Assembly: GCA_026168455.1 (NCBI GenBank) | Contig: CM047429.1 | Coordinates: 55,559,027 to 55,623,026 of the forward strand | DNA length: 64,000 nucleotides | Direction: 5' to 3' | Source of the DNA: Theocolax elegans | Taxonomy: Eukaryota > Arthropoda > Insecta > Hymenoptera > Cerocephalidae | In this document: one piece after another, positions 37,501 through 47,454 of the stretch | How the letters are laid out: the number at the start of each line of letters is the position of its first letter | Numbering within the stretch: the first letter of the stretch is position 1 | Position numbers and translations under genes: made by a program | The notes under the pieces: generated by a model | What the model saw: the letters and a program-made list of their open reading frames with translations, nothing else | The model's database searches: none | Told to the model about the DNA's origin: nothing

Positions 37501-39326
37501 AAAACTGCATTTGAATTCATTCTACCCGGCTACGTAACGATATCTAAAGAATTCAAATTTTCGACTTCTTAATCGGTTTATGCGTGTTTATACGTGTAAA
37601 AAATGCATTCAAATTCAATCCACCCGGCTATGGGAACAAAAATCTAAAAGAAGTTCAATTTGGGACTTCTTAGCCGGTTTATATTCGTGTTTAGTACCGT
37701 ATAACAAAATGCATCTGATTTCAATCCACCCGGCTATGGAATGAAATCTAAAGAATTCAAAATTACCGATTTTGGACTTCTTAGCCGATTTTTGGGGTTT
37801 TATGGTACGAAATCTAAAAAATTCAAATTTTGGACTGTCTAGCCGGTTTATGCGTGTTTATACGTATAAAAATGAATTTGAATTCAGTCCACCCGGCTAT
37901 GTATCGAAATCTAAAAAATTCAAATTTTGGACCGCTTAGCCGATTTATACGGGTTTATACGTATAAAAATGTATTTGAATTCGTTCCACTCGGTAATAGA
38001 ACAAAATCTAAAAAATTGAATATTTAGACTTTTTAGCCGGTTTATGCATGTTTATACGTGTAAAAATGCATTAAAATTCAGTCCACCCGGCTATGGAACG
38101 AAATCAAAAATTCAAATTTTGGACCTCTTAGTTGATTTATACGGGTTTATACGTATAAAAATGTATTTGAATTCGTTCCACTCGGTTATAGAACAAAATC
38201 TAAAAAATTGAATATTTAGACTTTTTGCCGGTTTATGCATGTTTATACGTGTAAAAATGCATAAACATTCAGTCCACCCGGTTATGGAAAGAAATCTAAA
38301 AATTAAAATTTGGTCTTTTCAGCCGGTTATTGCGTTTTTATACGTGTAAAATGCATTCAAATTCAATCCAACCATCTGTTCTACGAAATTTAAGAAATGT
38401 AAATTTTGGTCTTCATAGCCGGTTTATGCGTGTTTTATACTATACAAATGCATTTGATTTCATTCTACCCGGCTACGTAACGAAAAACTACAAAGGTCAA
38501 ATTTTGGACTTGTAATCGGTTATGCGTGTTTATACGTATCAAAAAGCATTTGAATTCAATCGACCCGACTATGGAACGAATAACAAAGAAATTGAAAATC
38601 TAGGCCATGATAGCCGGTTTTATACGCGTTTATACTCATACAAATACAATTGAATTCAATTCATCCGGCTGTGGAACGAATTCTTAATAATTCAAAATTT
38701 TGGACCTCGTAGCCATGTATACGGGTTTATACGTATAAAAATGTATTTGAATTCGTTCCACTCGGTTATAGAACAAAATCTAAAAAATTGAATATTTAGA
38801 CTTTTTAGCCGGTTTAAGCATGTTTATACGTGTAATAACGCATTATAATTCAGTCTACCCGGCTATGGAACGAAATCTAAAAAATTTAAATTTTGTTCTT
38901 TTCAGCCGGTTATTGCGTTTTTATACGTGTAAAAATGCGTTCAAATTCAATCCAACCGTCTATGGAACGAATTTTAAGAAATGCTAGTTTTGGTCTTCCT
39001 AGCCGGTGTATGCGTGTTTATACGTATACAAATGCATTTGAATTCATTCTACCCGGCTACGTAACGGAATCTACAAAAGTTCAAATTTTGGACTTCTAAG
39101 TCGGTTTATGCGTGTTTATATGTATAAAAATGCATTCAAATTCAATCCACCCGGCTATGGAACAAAATCTAATAAATCAAAATTTTTGACTGCTTAGTCG
39201 GTTTATGCGTGTTTATACGTGTAAAAATATATTTGAATTCATTCCACTCGGCTATAGAACGAAATCAAAAAACTAGATGATTTAGGCTGACTAGCTGTAT
39301 ATGCGTGTGTATACGTGTAAAAATGC
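34505..39326. repeat. 97-bp satellite array, segment A (about 50 monomers)
   Basis: Tandem monomers read AGCCGGTTTATGCGTG, TTTATACGTATAAAAATGCA, TTTGAATTCAATCC, ACCCGGCTATGGAACGAAAT, CTAAAAAATTCAAATTTTGG, ACTTCTT (about 97 bp, with variants of 90-99 bp). Monomers are 75-95% alike by eye. Local higher-order structure exists: a 272-bp block at about 35,805-36,076 repeats at 36,077-36,348, and a block near 36,600-36,720 recurs about 490 bp later. A CTCGGTTATAGAACAAAATC-type variant occurs three times between 37,930 and 38,830. Many open frames run through the array because the unit has few stops; none is a gene. The monomer contains an EcoRI site and the palindrome TATACGTATA. Confidence 0.95.
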
Positions 39327-39675
39327 GTCACCAGGAGTATAAAAGGCCGCAGCGTTTTTTAAAAATAATATTTAAGTATGATATCCGCATAATTTGAACT
39401 TATAACGCCATCTGACAATAGTTGGCGAGCCCAACTACTCGTTAGAGCACAAGGAGCAAGTCAGTTGATCGTTATCTAGCAATGAAAGCACGTCAAAATT
39501 CATTGGGGTCCAAAAGCCCCAGGTGTGACCTTATCGTAGAATTTTGTGAAAATTTGAGCAAAAATTTTGGGTTTGTTTTTTTGCTGCAGTTTGTGAGTAA
39601 AGTCGTAAGTATTATTATTACATCAAATAGAATTTTTTTCGCAATAGCTAATAATTTGTTTTCTAATAAATTATA

Positions 39676-41706
39676 GTGAAAACTATGGCTTATAACTTCC
39701 GAAGTCGGTTGGTACGTGAGAAATTGCTGGAAGATGATTCTTATAGAGAGGCGATGGACGTCGAATCTTCGAGTGAAGAAGACCATGTTGAGGAGAATAA
39801 TTATGAACCTACTGATTCTAGCTCAGATGAAGACGAAGAAGAAAAAGAATACACTGAAGCGATCGAGAATGCGCCTTTGGAGCAACGAATTCTAGAAACA
39901 CACGCTCGTCAACAAAGACTCGCTGCTGCTCTGACTACTGCTGCTGTAAATACATCAGGTCAAAGAAAAGGTCGCCCATCCACAATACTCAGTGGCAAAA
40001 ATAAATATAAATGGAGTATAAAAATTCCTGAACGATACTCAGGTAAATATATTTTTGTAAATTTAGTTAGTTGAATGTCATTTTCATAACAAAGACTACC
40101 TCTACTATTATTATTACTATTACTTTACTTTACCCCGTATCTGTTCATGAAAATATATACATATATACAAAGAGAGTAACTGATCTACGATATTGTAGAA
40201 ATTTCTGTTACCTGATGAAACAATTTGTTTCAGATCGATTGTCGTTACCTCAAGAACGCGTCGCAGGTCCCACTGGTGCAGCGGTCGGTTTAATGGCTTT
40301 TGAACAATTGTGGGATGTTTCATTTACCGATGAATTATTTGAAATCATTGTCGAACATACAAATACTCGAATTGAAGAAACCTGTGCTAACATGATTGAA
40401 AAAAATGTACAAATTGGAACATATCATTATCATACTGATATCGTTGAAATGAAAGCATTTGTAGGATTGCTATATTATGCAGGAGCGTGGAAGAGTTCAA
40501 ATGTTGATATTCATGAGCTTTGGAAAGATGAATATGGTCTAACAATGTATCGCTGCGTTATGTCAAGGTTGAGATTTACGTTTCTGAGCATGTGTTTACG
40601 TTTTGACGATAAACAAACTAGAAATCGAAATGACAGATTAGCACCTATTAGAGAAATTTGGGAGAAATTTATTAATAATTGTCAAAATTGTTATAATATG
40701 TCAGACATGTTTACTGTTGATGAACAGCTGCTTAGTTTTCGTGGCCGTTGCGTATTCCGAATGTACATGAAGTCGAAACCGGACAAGTACGGCTTAAAGA
40801 TTATAACACTCAATGATGCATTGACGAGTTATTTATATTTTGCCATTCCATATCTGGGAAAAATAAATCTTGAAGATCAGCTCCCAGGGGAATCAATTCC
40901 GGAATATTATTTTAGAAAAGTTACAAAACCTATTCATGGATCAAATCTTTCAGGAACTCAAGATAACTGGTTCACAAGTGTTCCATTGTTGGAGCGTTTT
41001 CTAGAAGAGCCGTATAATTTGTATCTGGAACAATTAGAAAAAATAAAAGGGAAATTCCAGCAGAGATGAAGCTTGCATCCAAAACTCCACCAGATACTAA
41101 AATTTGCTTTTCGTCAAAAGTTGCTTTATTGTCTTTTACCCCTAAAAAAATAAGATAGTGTTAGTAGCGTCGACTTACTCAAAATCAACGGAAATAACTA
41201 ATGGAAAACCTAATACCATCTTACATTACAATAAAACTAAAGGCGGTACAGACACGTTTGATCAGCTTTGCCACGCACACACTACTACCAGGAGGACAAA
41301 CCGCTGGCCAGTGAGATATTTTTTTGGCATACTTGATCAAGCAGCTGTCAATGCACGAGTACTATTAAAGTGTAACTTTTATAATTTAAACATTACTGAT
41401 AAAGTACGAGCAAATGATTGCTTGAAATCGTTAGCGTTACATCTGCTAAAACCACACCTACAGATAAGAGGGAATAGTCCAGCTCTTCGGGTCTCTCTTC
41501 GTATAGGAATTAAGACGATCTTGAAAGTTGATGTGCCTAACGAATTCGGCGAAAATGAAAGGCCAGAGTTAGAGAAAAGAGCTCGATGTGGTTTATGTAC
41601 GCGCAAATCTGACAGAAAAACTAAGCTGCTGTGCCCATCGTGTAAAAGACCTATGTGCGACACGCACAGACATTATTTATGCATTGAATGTGCCGGAATA
41701 GATTAA
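39676..41706 (+). pseudogene. piggyBac-like transposase (two exons, two frameshifts)
   Basis: Exon 1 begins near 39,676 (ATG at 39,685 for MAYNFRSRL) with an acidic N-terminal region and ends at 40,042. Intron 40,043-40,233 is GT-AG. Exon 2 starts at DRLSLPQERV, giving the DDE_Tnp_1_7 core (FEQLWDVSFTDELFEIIV, ELWKDEYG). The three catalytic Asp contexts are visible: MFTVDEQLLSFRGR (about 40,716), GTQDNWFTSVPLLERF (about 40,960) and NKTKGGTDTFDQL (about 41,235). The C-terminus is the Cys-rich ring typical of the family (RCGLCTRK, CPSCKRPMCDTH, CIEC). One frameshift lies near 41,000-41,030, after which the family's RKNKREIPAEM motif is in another frame. A second is at the A-run near 41,145. The normal product cuts and pastes at TTAA; this one cannot be made whole. 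Confidence 0.88.
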
Positions 41707-42230
41707 ATTATTTTACAGTATATTTATAAGATTATATTGTTATAATGCTTCACATAATAATTTGTATTAATTTAAGTTCTATTATAATAAATTTTTCAAT
41801 TAAAACTACGATAATATGCATGTAATAGGATTTCATTTTTACCCCTGATTTTCCATAGTTTTTTCTCAAAATAAATACCTTTTTTTAAATATCGAGTATT
41901 ATAAATCATGTTTCATAAAAGAGTACTATCTTATACATTCACCCTTAAATTTATAGTCAAAAATATCAAAAATTTTAAAAGTTATGCTTTATTTTGTAAA
42001 AAGTGAAAAATAACGTTTACTGCGCGGTTATTATTTTTTTTGACGCGTCAATAATAAAATTTGCCTTCAAATATCATTTGGTTATTTAAAAGAGACCTCA
42101 AGGAGTATGCAAAAAAATTTACAATAAAAAATATTCATTAGTATACTTTTTAAAGCAAGATAAATGCGCTGGGGTCCAGAATACCACCTGTGACACTTAT
42201 GTTATTATTCGGACGTATGACATTTAAGGG
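41707..42230. other. 3' untranslated and terminal region of piggyBac copy
   Basis: AT-rich tail of the element. A GGGGTCCAGAATACCACCTG segment at about 42,172 resembles GGGGTCCAAAAGCCCCAGGT at about 39,507 in the same orientation. Confidence 0.6.
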
Positions 42231-42583
42231 TTAAATTTAATCCACCCGGATATGGAACATGATCTAAAAATTTCAAATTTTGGACTTCTTAGCCGGTTTA
42301 TGCATGTTTATACGTATAAACATGCATTTGAATTCATTCGAGCCGGCTATGGAACGAAATTAAAAAAATTGAAAATTTAGTCTGATTAGTCGGTTATGCG
42401 TGTGTATACGTGTAAAATTGCATTTAATTCAATTCATCCGGCTATGGAACGAATTCTAAATAATTTAAAATTTTGACTGATAGCTGGTTTATGCGTGTTT
42501 ATACGTGTAATAATGGATTTGAATTGAATCCATGCGGCTACAGAACGAAATCTAAAAAATTCAAATTTTTGACTGCTTAGTCG
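42231..42583. repeat. 97-bp satellite array, segment B
   Basis: The array resumes after piggyBac at TTAAATTTAATCCACCCGG and is cut by the MITE at 42,584, after CTTAGTCG. Confidence 0.95.
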
Positions 42584-43378
42584 CCCCAATAGACATATGA
42601 TTGCAAATTGACAGCAACTTTGCAAAAAAAATGTGTACCTGTTTATCCAAAATTTGCGTCAATGTAAGTCCTTATTTATTATAAATTTGCTTCAAATCAT
42701 TTACATGAAAATAGTGACAGCAAATTTATATAAAATTAAAGTCAATTATTGCTTAAAATTATTACTTTTTAAATAGCAAGTATTGCTATAAATGTGCTTT
42801 TATTTTGTTGAAATAATATTTTAAGTAAATATAATAGAATACTTATATTATTTTTGTGCAACTAGATCGCACGTCGCATCGCCATAACTAGTAAATGTGT
42901 TAGACTCTTAAAATTGCAAAAAAGTAACAAAACTTGTAATGCTTCACAAGAACACAGATTTTCTTGAATAAAAAATACGTTGAAATTATTATTTTCATGA
43001 TTGCAAAATAGCAACAAATTATCATCAAATCTTGTTGCAATATACTGCACTATGGAAGCATTTACTGATTTAATTTTGCTACCAATTTGCTGAAAAAGAA
43101 TTTCTCAGATTATTATATATTTCTTAGCAAATATATACCAAAATTATATCAACTCGTGTTGCAGAGTTAAATAACAAATTAATCTAAATCTGCGTCCTTA
43201 TTTGTTAGCAAATTTATAGCAATTATTTGTTGCAACTTTTTTTTAACAATTTTACATAAAATTTAGGTACACATCACTATTATGTAAAGTCTTGTTAGCA
43301 AGTTTAACACAAGTTGTTTTCAAAAATTGTGTAGCAAGTTTTAACGAAGTTTTGTCTGTGCAACTTTGTCTATTGGGG
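42584..43378. mobile_element. 795-bp MITE with CCCCAATAGACA termini
   Basis: Starts CCCCAATAGACA and ends TGTCTATTGGGG, flanked by CG on both sides (42,582-42,583 and 43,379-43,380). That matches a 2-bp target duplication, since the flanking satellite reads AGTCGGTTT when joined. The interior has no coding capacity and is full of GCAA/AGCAAATTT variants in both orientations, especially near the ends. CCC termini plus 2-bp duplication match the two CACTA-like elements, so it is plausibly a non-autonomous relative. Confidence 0.85.
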
Positions 43379-43779
43379 CGGTTTATGCGTGTTTATACGT
43401 GTAAAAATATATTTGAATTCATTCCACCCGGCTATAGAACAAAAAAAAAATTGAATATTTAGACTGATTAGCCGGTTAAGCTTGTGTATACGTGTAAAAA
43501 TACATTTAAATTCAATCCACCCGCCAATGGTACGAAATCTAAAAAATTCAAATTTTGGACTTCTTAGTCGGTTTATCCGTGTTTATACGTATAAAAATGG
43601 ATTTGAATTCATTCCACCCGGCTATAGAACAAAAAAAAATTGAATATTTAGGCTGATTAGCCGGTTAAACTTGTGTATACGTGTAAAAATACATTTAAAT
43701 TCAATTCACCCGCCAATGGTACGAAATCTAAATAATTCAAATTTTGGACTGTCTAGCCGGTTATGCGTGTTAATACGTA
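43379..43779. repeat. 97-bp satellite array, segment C
   Basis: About four monomers between the MITE and the LTR element. Two adjacent 195-bp blocks are nearly identical (GCCGGTTAAGCTTGTGTATA- and GCCGGTTAAACTTGTGTATA-type dimers). Confidence 0.95.
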
Positions 43780-44042
43780 TGTGGGGATCAGGGTCTGTTG
43801 CCTTGATCGTATCGCTGCCACACTCAGCGTACCGGGATTCGAGAACGGGTGCAAGAAGCTAGACAGAGATAACAGTTATTAGTCTTTATTAATACAGGCT
43901 TTCGTCCGCTCTTGCGGACTCATGCGTCGGAAGCTAAGACGCGACTGACTATCGGCGGTTAGCCCGCTCTTTCTACATCATTCGCTGTGAAGCGCCAACT
44001 GGTGGCTACTGGGGTAAATACTCTCTGTGCGTCTCGCACACA
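43780..44042 (-). repeat. 3' LTR (263 bp)
   Basis: In element orientation it runs TGTGTGCGAGAC... to ...GATCCCCACA, giving TGT/ACA ends. Next to it inside is a G/A-rich tract serving as the plus-strand primer. It matches the 5' LTR over 184 bp with a handful of differences, so insertion is not very recent. Confidence 0.88.
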
Positions 44043-44091
44043 GTGCTCCCCCCTAATTGTTGACCAGGGTTTTTTCTAGGTTAATATTTAC

Positions 44092-45844
44092 TTACTTATT
44101 AAAGGTGTATATGACTTCCTCACCTGATGGGTTCTGTTCGTATGCTTTAATAAATCTTTGAAGTCGCCCTTGTGGCGTGATTACTTTACATTTTCGCAGT
44201 TTGACTACAATTTGGTTCGAAGACTTTAGGTTAGACTCTATGAACTCCAGGCTCAACATCCTGGTCTTTTTCCTACCTAGACTGATTTTTACATATAATT
44301 TTACGAACGGTGCGTTTGTCAGCGTATTGGTCGCTTGATTGATCTGTTCGAAATAGTGTAGCTGTAATTCTTTTAAATTTGAATGCGCTGAAAAGTTGGG
44401 TGTTTCCCTGAGCGTTATTCCTAGTATATTACAATATTCCATTGCCGTTAGACTTTCGATTACACGTTTAGTTACATTGTTCATATCGATGTTGTTACTT
44501 AAATCCAGGTATCTTAAACTGCGTTTTATGCGCAATTGTTCCAGGTTAATCGTTCTGGTATTTACTTCCTGCTCATTAGTGAAATTAACCGTTAGCTTCG
44601 ATACTCTGCACTCGGATGTGCAGATCTTCTCGAATAACTCAACGAGGTGTCTTTGATTGTCTATACTCTTACAATCGGTTAGTTGGATGGTGTTTATTCT
44701 TGTACTTAATTCTAACCATGTACATAATGTTGTTGCCGACAACATATTACAACCTATTAATCTAACAGTTTCTAGCTGGTTGAGTTGGCGCAAGACGCTT
44801 GCTCGTAAGTTACAATTTCTTTGCACGGTTAATGATTTACAGTTCCTTAAACCCTCGAGTACGGTGTCGCACGGTCCTGAAACTTTACCTATGCTGACTA
44901 TATCGATGTCGAACCATTCGACGATCTGCCTCAACATGCTCAATGATATTTCTACACTTGAGATGTGCAACGATTTTAACCGTCTCCGTCGCGCGAATTT
45001 TTCGATCTCGACACCGAAGAGGTGTTGGTTTTTTAATAGATTTTACCATTAGAAAGGTCGACGTAACCTTATTATTCCCGTTGTCGCAATTGATCTCATT
45101 AAATTTGAACTTTTTTGAATCAAATGTTACTAATTCGATTCCGTTTGTACCCTTGTAACGGTCTAAACTTGAGTCGAAACTGACCTCGTTCCCGTGTAAT
45201 ACTGCACTGTAGTGACAGGCCTTGTATATGTTGAAAAATTCCTGTGCGGTTAGACGCGAGGTTACTAAGCTAGCTATGGTTGTGTTTTCGAATACTTTTA
45301 AGAAGTGGTCTGGTGCGTTAAACTCGTGTGCCCTGCTGGGTTTGATTTCCTGTGGATTCGTTGGTACGTGCTCTTGGTCGGGCTTAACCTTAACTATGTC
45401 TACGTGCCCTTTGCCATCTTTTAAAACTATTTTATGCAGGATTGCGTCTGCCTGCATACGGAATGATGTCGACAGCTGTTGGTACTCGATCGCGAATGTA
45501 GTTTTCCCTTTCTTTGTTCTTACTCTACTTATGCTAAACCTATCATACCCTAGTTCCTTAAGATTATTAACTATTACTTCTTTCTTGTAGTAACGAAACA
45601 TGTTAAATACGAATAGTTTCCGTATCAGTCTATCGTTTGCGAAAATAATCGGGTTAGCGACCTCGATTTCCGCTTCGCGTGTTACGGCTCCCCTCGAGAC
45701 TTTGCGTTGCAATGCTCTTTTACGTGATTCGTACGCATCTGTCTGTTTTTTTCGGTACGATTCTACGTAGAGCTCAACCTTGAAGCAATCGTGTCTGGTC
45801 TCCTCGTCGGTTGTTCCGTTTTTGTACTTATTCACCGCCTCCAA
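44092..45844 (-). pseudogene. Retrotransposon ORF3: LRR protein with F-box-like segment (one frameshift)
   Basis: It lies where env would be, 20 nt after the pol stop and before the purine tract. The frame from ATG 45,844 gives a basic N-terminal region, then APDHFLKVFENTTIASLV and TAQEFFNIYKACHYSAVLHG at about residues 180-215, which resemble the helical F-box layout. At a run of six T (45,029-45,034) the frame must shift by one. The continuation, to the stop at 44,092, is a clear leucine-rich-repeat series (LRNCKSLTVQ, LNQLETVRLIGC, RINTIQLTDCKSI, SLRYLDLSNN, NLKELQLHYF). Total length is about 580 residues. There is no signal peptide or membrane segment, so it is not an envelope. By analogy with FBXL proteins it could recruit substrates to SCF ubiquitin ligase; this is inference. 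The LRR call is firm, the F-box call moderate. Confidence 0.65.
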
Positions 45845-45864
45845 CAGCCTGCGAATCGGTTGCT

Positions 45865-47454
45865 CTACGTTCTCCTATAGCATATTATTTTAGGGTTTAA
45901 CATAACATTTACAGATTTACATCCATAGTCGCGATCTATTACATTAATACATTCAGTCTTTCGGTTTTGTTTTAAAATACCGGGTATAAATTTCTTTGGC
46001 TTACTAGTATTTGGCTCTGAACACGTATGTGGTTCGTCTTTATTACCATTGCATTTACCGGTTCTCGCGTTCTGCGTTACGTCCGGTTCTTGATTTTTTG
46101 GAATCTCTGAATGACTAGGATTATGCGACGTCTCGGTCGTTTCAGAGTTTTCCGTCAAATCGCGTGATTCGCAATATTGCTCGTCATTCGTGGAGTATGC
46201 TCCACTTGTTAAAAAACTACTGGGCGTTACTATGCCCTGGTCATATGCAATGCTGTCATCGACTGTGTCTAGACTGTAATTATCGTTAATAACTTCGTCA
46301 TTTATTGTATTTGTGTTACTTTGCTCGACGTCGATGTCAACGTTGCTAGGTATTACATTGTGCGAGTTTCTCTCGTTCGCGGTGTTGTCTCTAACGGTCT
46401 CGGGTGGACTGGAATTCTTAATTATCTCGGTTTGCTCCGTTCGAATAAAGTATGCGGGTTTTAACAGCTCTATATTCACGAGTCTCTGTCGTCCGTTCAC
46501 CTCGATAGTAAAATTGCGTCCGTTAGCGGAACGTTCAATGACTTTATGCGGTCCAGTGTAAGGTCTTTCTAAGGTTGGTTTAATGAATTTAGTCAAGAGA
46601 AATACGTGTGTGCAGTCTTCTAAGTCCCTAAATACGAATGGTCGTGATTCATTATTGGGGAAATCGAGTAAGTGCGGTGCGGGGTGTCGATCCGGAATTG
46701 TTGCTGCGTTCAGTTTTCTATAATCTCCGCAGATTCGCCATTCTCCGTTTTTCTTTCTAACCATATGAATGGGTGAAGCCCACGAGCTGTCCGACGGTCT
46801 ACCGATGCCTTGCTCGCACAGCTTGGCTATCTCGGCTTTTGCAGCCTTCAATTTCTCGCCGTTCAAACGCCTAACCTTATGGTAAGTGGGTGGGCCACGG
46901 GTTGTGATATGGTGAACTATCCCGCACTTCGAAAGTAACGCGGGTTTATCGATACCGAGAACGTCCGGGAATATAGCTAATATGTCCGAATACTTATGAT
47001 TCGGTTCTAATATGGATATGGAAAAGACTTCGGCGTTGCCGGCTCTCCCTCGTACGTATTCATGCGTATCACCTTTTACCAGCCTGCCCATTTTAAAGTC
47101 AGGAATCAGGTGGAAATTCGCGATCGCGTCTCCTCCCAAGATGGGGTAAGGTACGTCGGCTATAATAAATCGCCATCCGATTGGCTCCTTAAAACCGAAG
47201 TCTATAACGCGATTCGCGTATCCGTAGGTTTTAATACGCGTGTTATTTGCTGCGTGAAGTTTCAACGACAGCGGTTTGCCTTTAAATCTCGTCGGTTTAG
47301 GTATTACCGATATTTCAGCTCCTGTATCGATCAAAAACATATCGCCCGTTTTTTTATCCTTTAATTGGAGACGTATTGACGAAAAGCCCGGTGCATTTGT
47401 CTCCGCAACGTCGGGTTTAACTAGTTTTCCGAATTCGTTCCCGTCGCGACACAA
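45865..47454 (-). CDS. Shortened pol: protease, RT N-terminus fused to integrase C-terminus (529 codons)
   Basis: One open frame overlapping gag by 34 nt in the -1 frame, the usual gypsy arrangement for frameshifted gag-pol. Residues 41-52 hold the protease active site (FLIDTGAEISVIP) and ILGGDA follows at about 106. RT starts with GPPTYHKVRRL (about 187) and SSWASPIHMVRKKNGEWR (about 223) and ends after DRHPAPHLLDF near residue 264. The next residues, FVFRDLEDCTHVFLL, PYTGPHKVIER and LLKPAYF, are the integrase C-terminal module. The palm (YxDD), RNase H and DDE integrase core, several hundred residues, are missing, yet the junction (about 46,650) is in frame. A Ser/Asn-rich tail of about 190 residues follows. 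Confidence 0.85.
   Translation of the reverse strand: MCRDGNEFGKLVKPDVAETNAPGFSSIRLQLKDKKTGDMFLIDTGAEISVIPKPTRFKGKPLSLKLHAANNTRIKTYGYANRVIDFGFKEPIGWRFIIADVPYPILGGDAIANFHLIPDFKMGRLVKGDTHEYVRGRAGNAEVFSISILEPNHKYSDILAIFPDVLGIDKPALLSKCGIVHHITTRGPPTYHKVRRLNGEKLKAAKAEIAKLCEQGIGRPSDSSWASPIHMVRKKNGEWRICGDYRKLNAATIPDRHPAPHLLDFPNNESRPFVFRDLEDCTHVFLLTKFIKPTLERPYTGPHKVIERSANGRNFTIEVNGRQRLVNIELLKPAYFIRTEQTEIIKNSSPPETVRDNTANERNSHNVIPSNVDIDVEQSNTNTINDEVINDNYSLDTVDDSIAYDQGIVTPSSFLTSGAYSTNDEQYCESRDLTENSETTETSHNPSHSEIPKNQEPDVTQNARTGKCNGNKDEPHTCSEPNTSKPKKFIPGILKQNRKTECINVIDRDYGCKSVNVMLNPKIICYRRT

Larger units (their letters stand above)
39327..42230 (+). mobile_element. piggyBac-type transposon, defective
   Basis: Inserted in the satellite. 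The right end is clear: the element ends ...CATTTAAGGG directly before TTAA (42,231-42,234), after which the satellite resumes. This gives the piggyBac hallmark TTAA target and a CCC terminus on the opposite strand. The left TTAA and matching terminal repeat are absent: the monomer stops at AAAATGC (39,326) and unrelated sequence begins. A TATA box (AGTATAAAAGG) lies at about 39,336. With one end lost and two frameshifts in the transposase, the copy is immobile. Confidence 0.85.

Noticed and set aside
34701..39099. Many open frames of 60-187 codons inside the satellite (for example 36,974-37,537)
   Set aside because: They are translations of tandem monomers with recurring peptide patterns in shifting frames. 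No start context, domain or selection is apparent.
34505..39326. CRISPR array (regular repeats)
   Set aside because: The repeats are directly adjacent 97-bp monomers without unique spacers, in a eukaryotic genome.
44396..45590. Plus-strand frames over the ORF3 region
   Set aside because: Antisense shadows of the minus-strand retrotransposon ORF.
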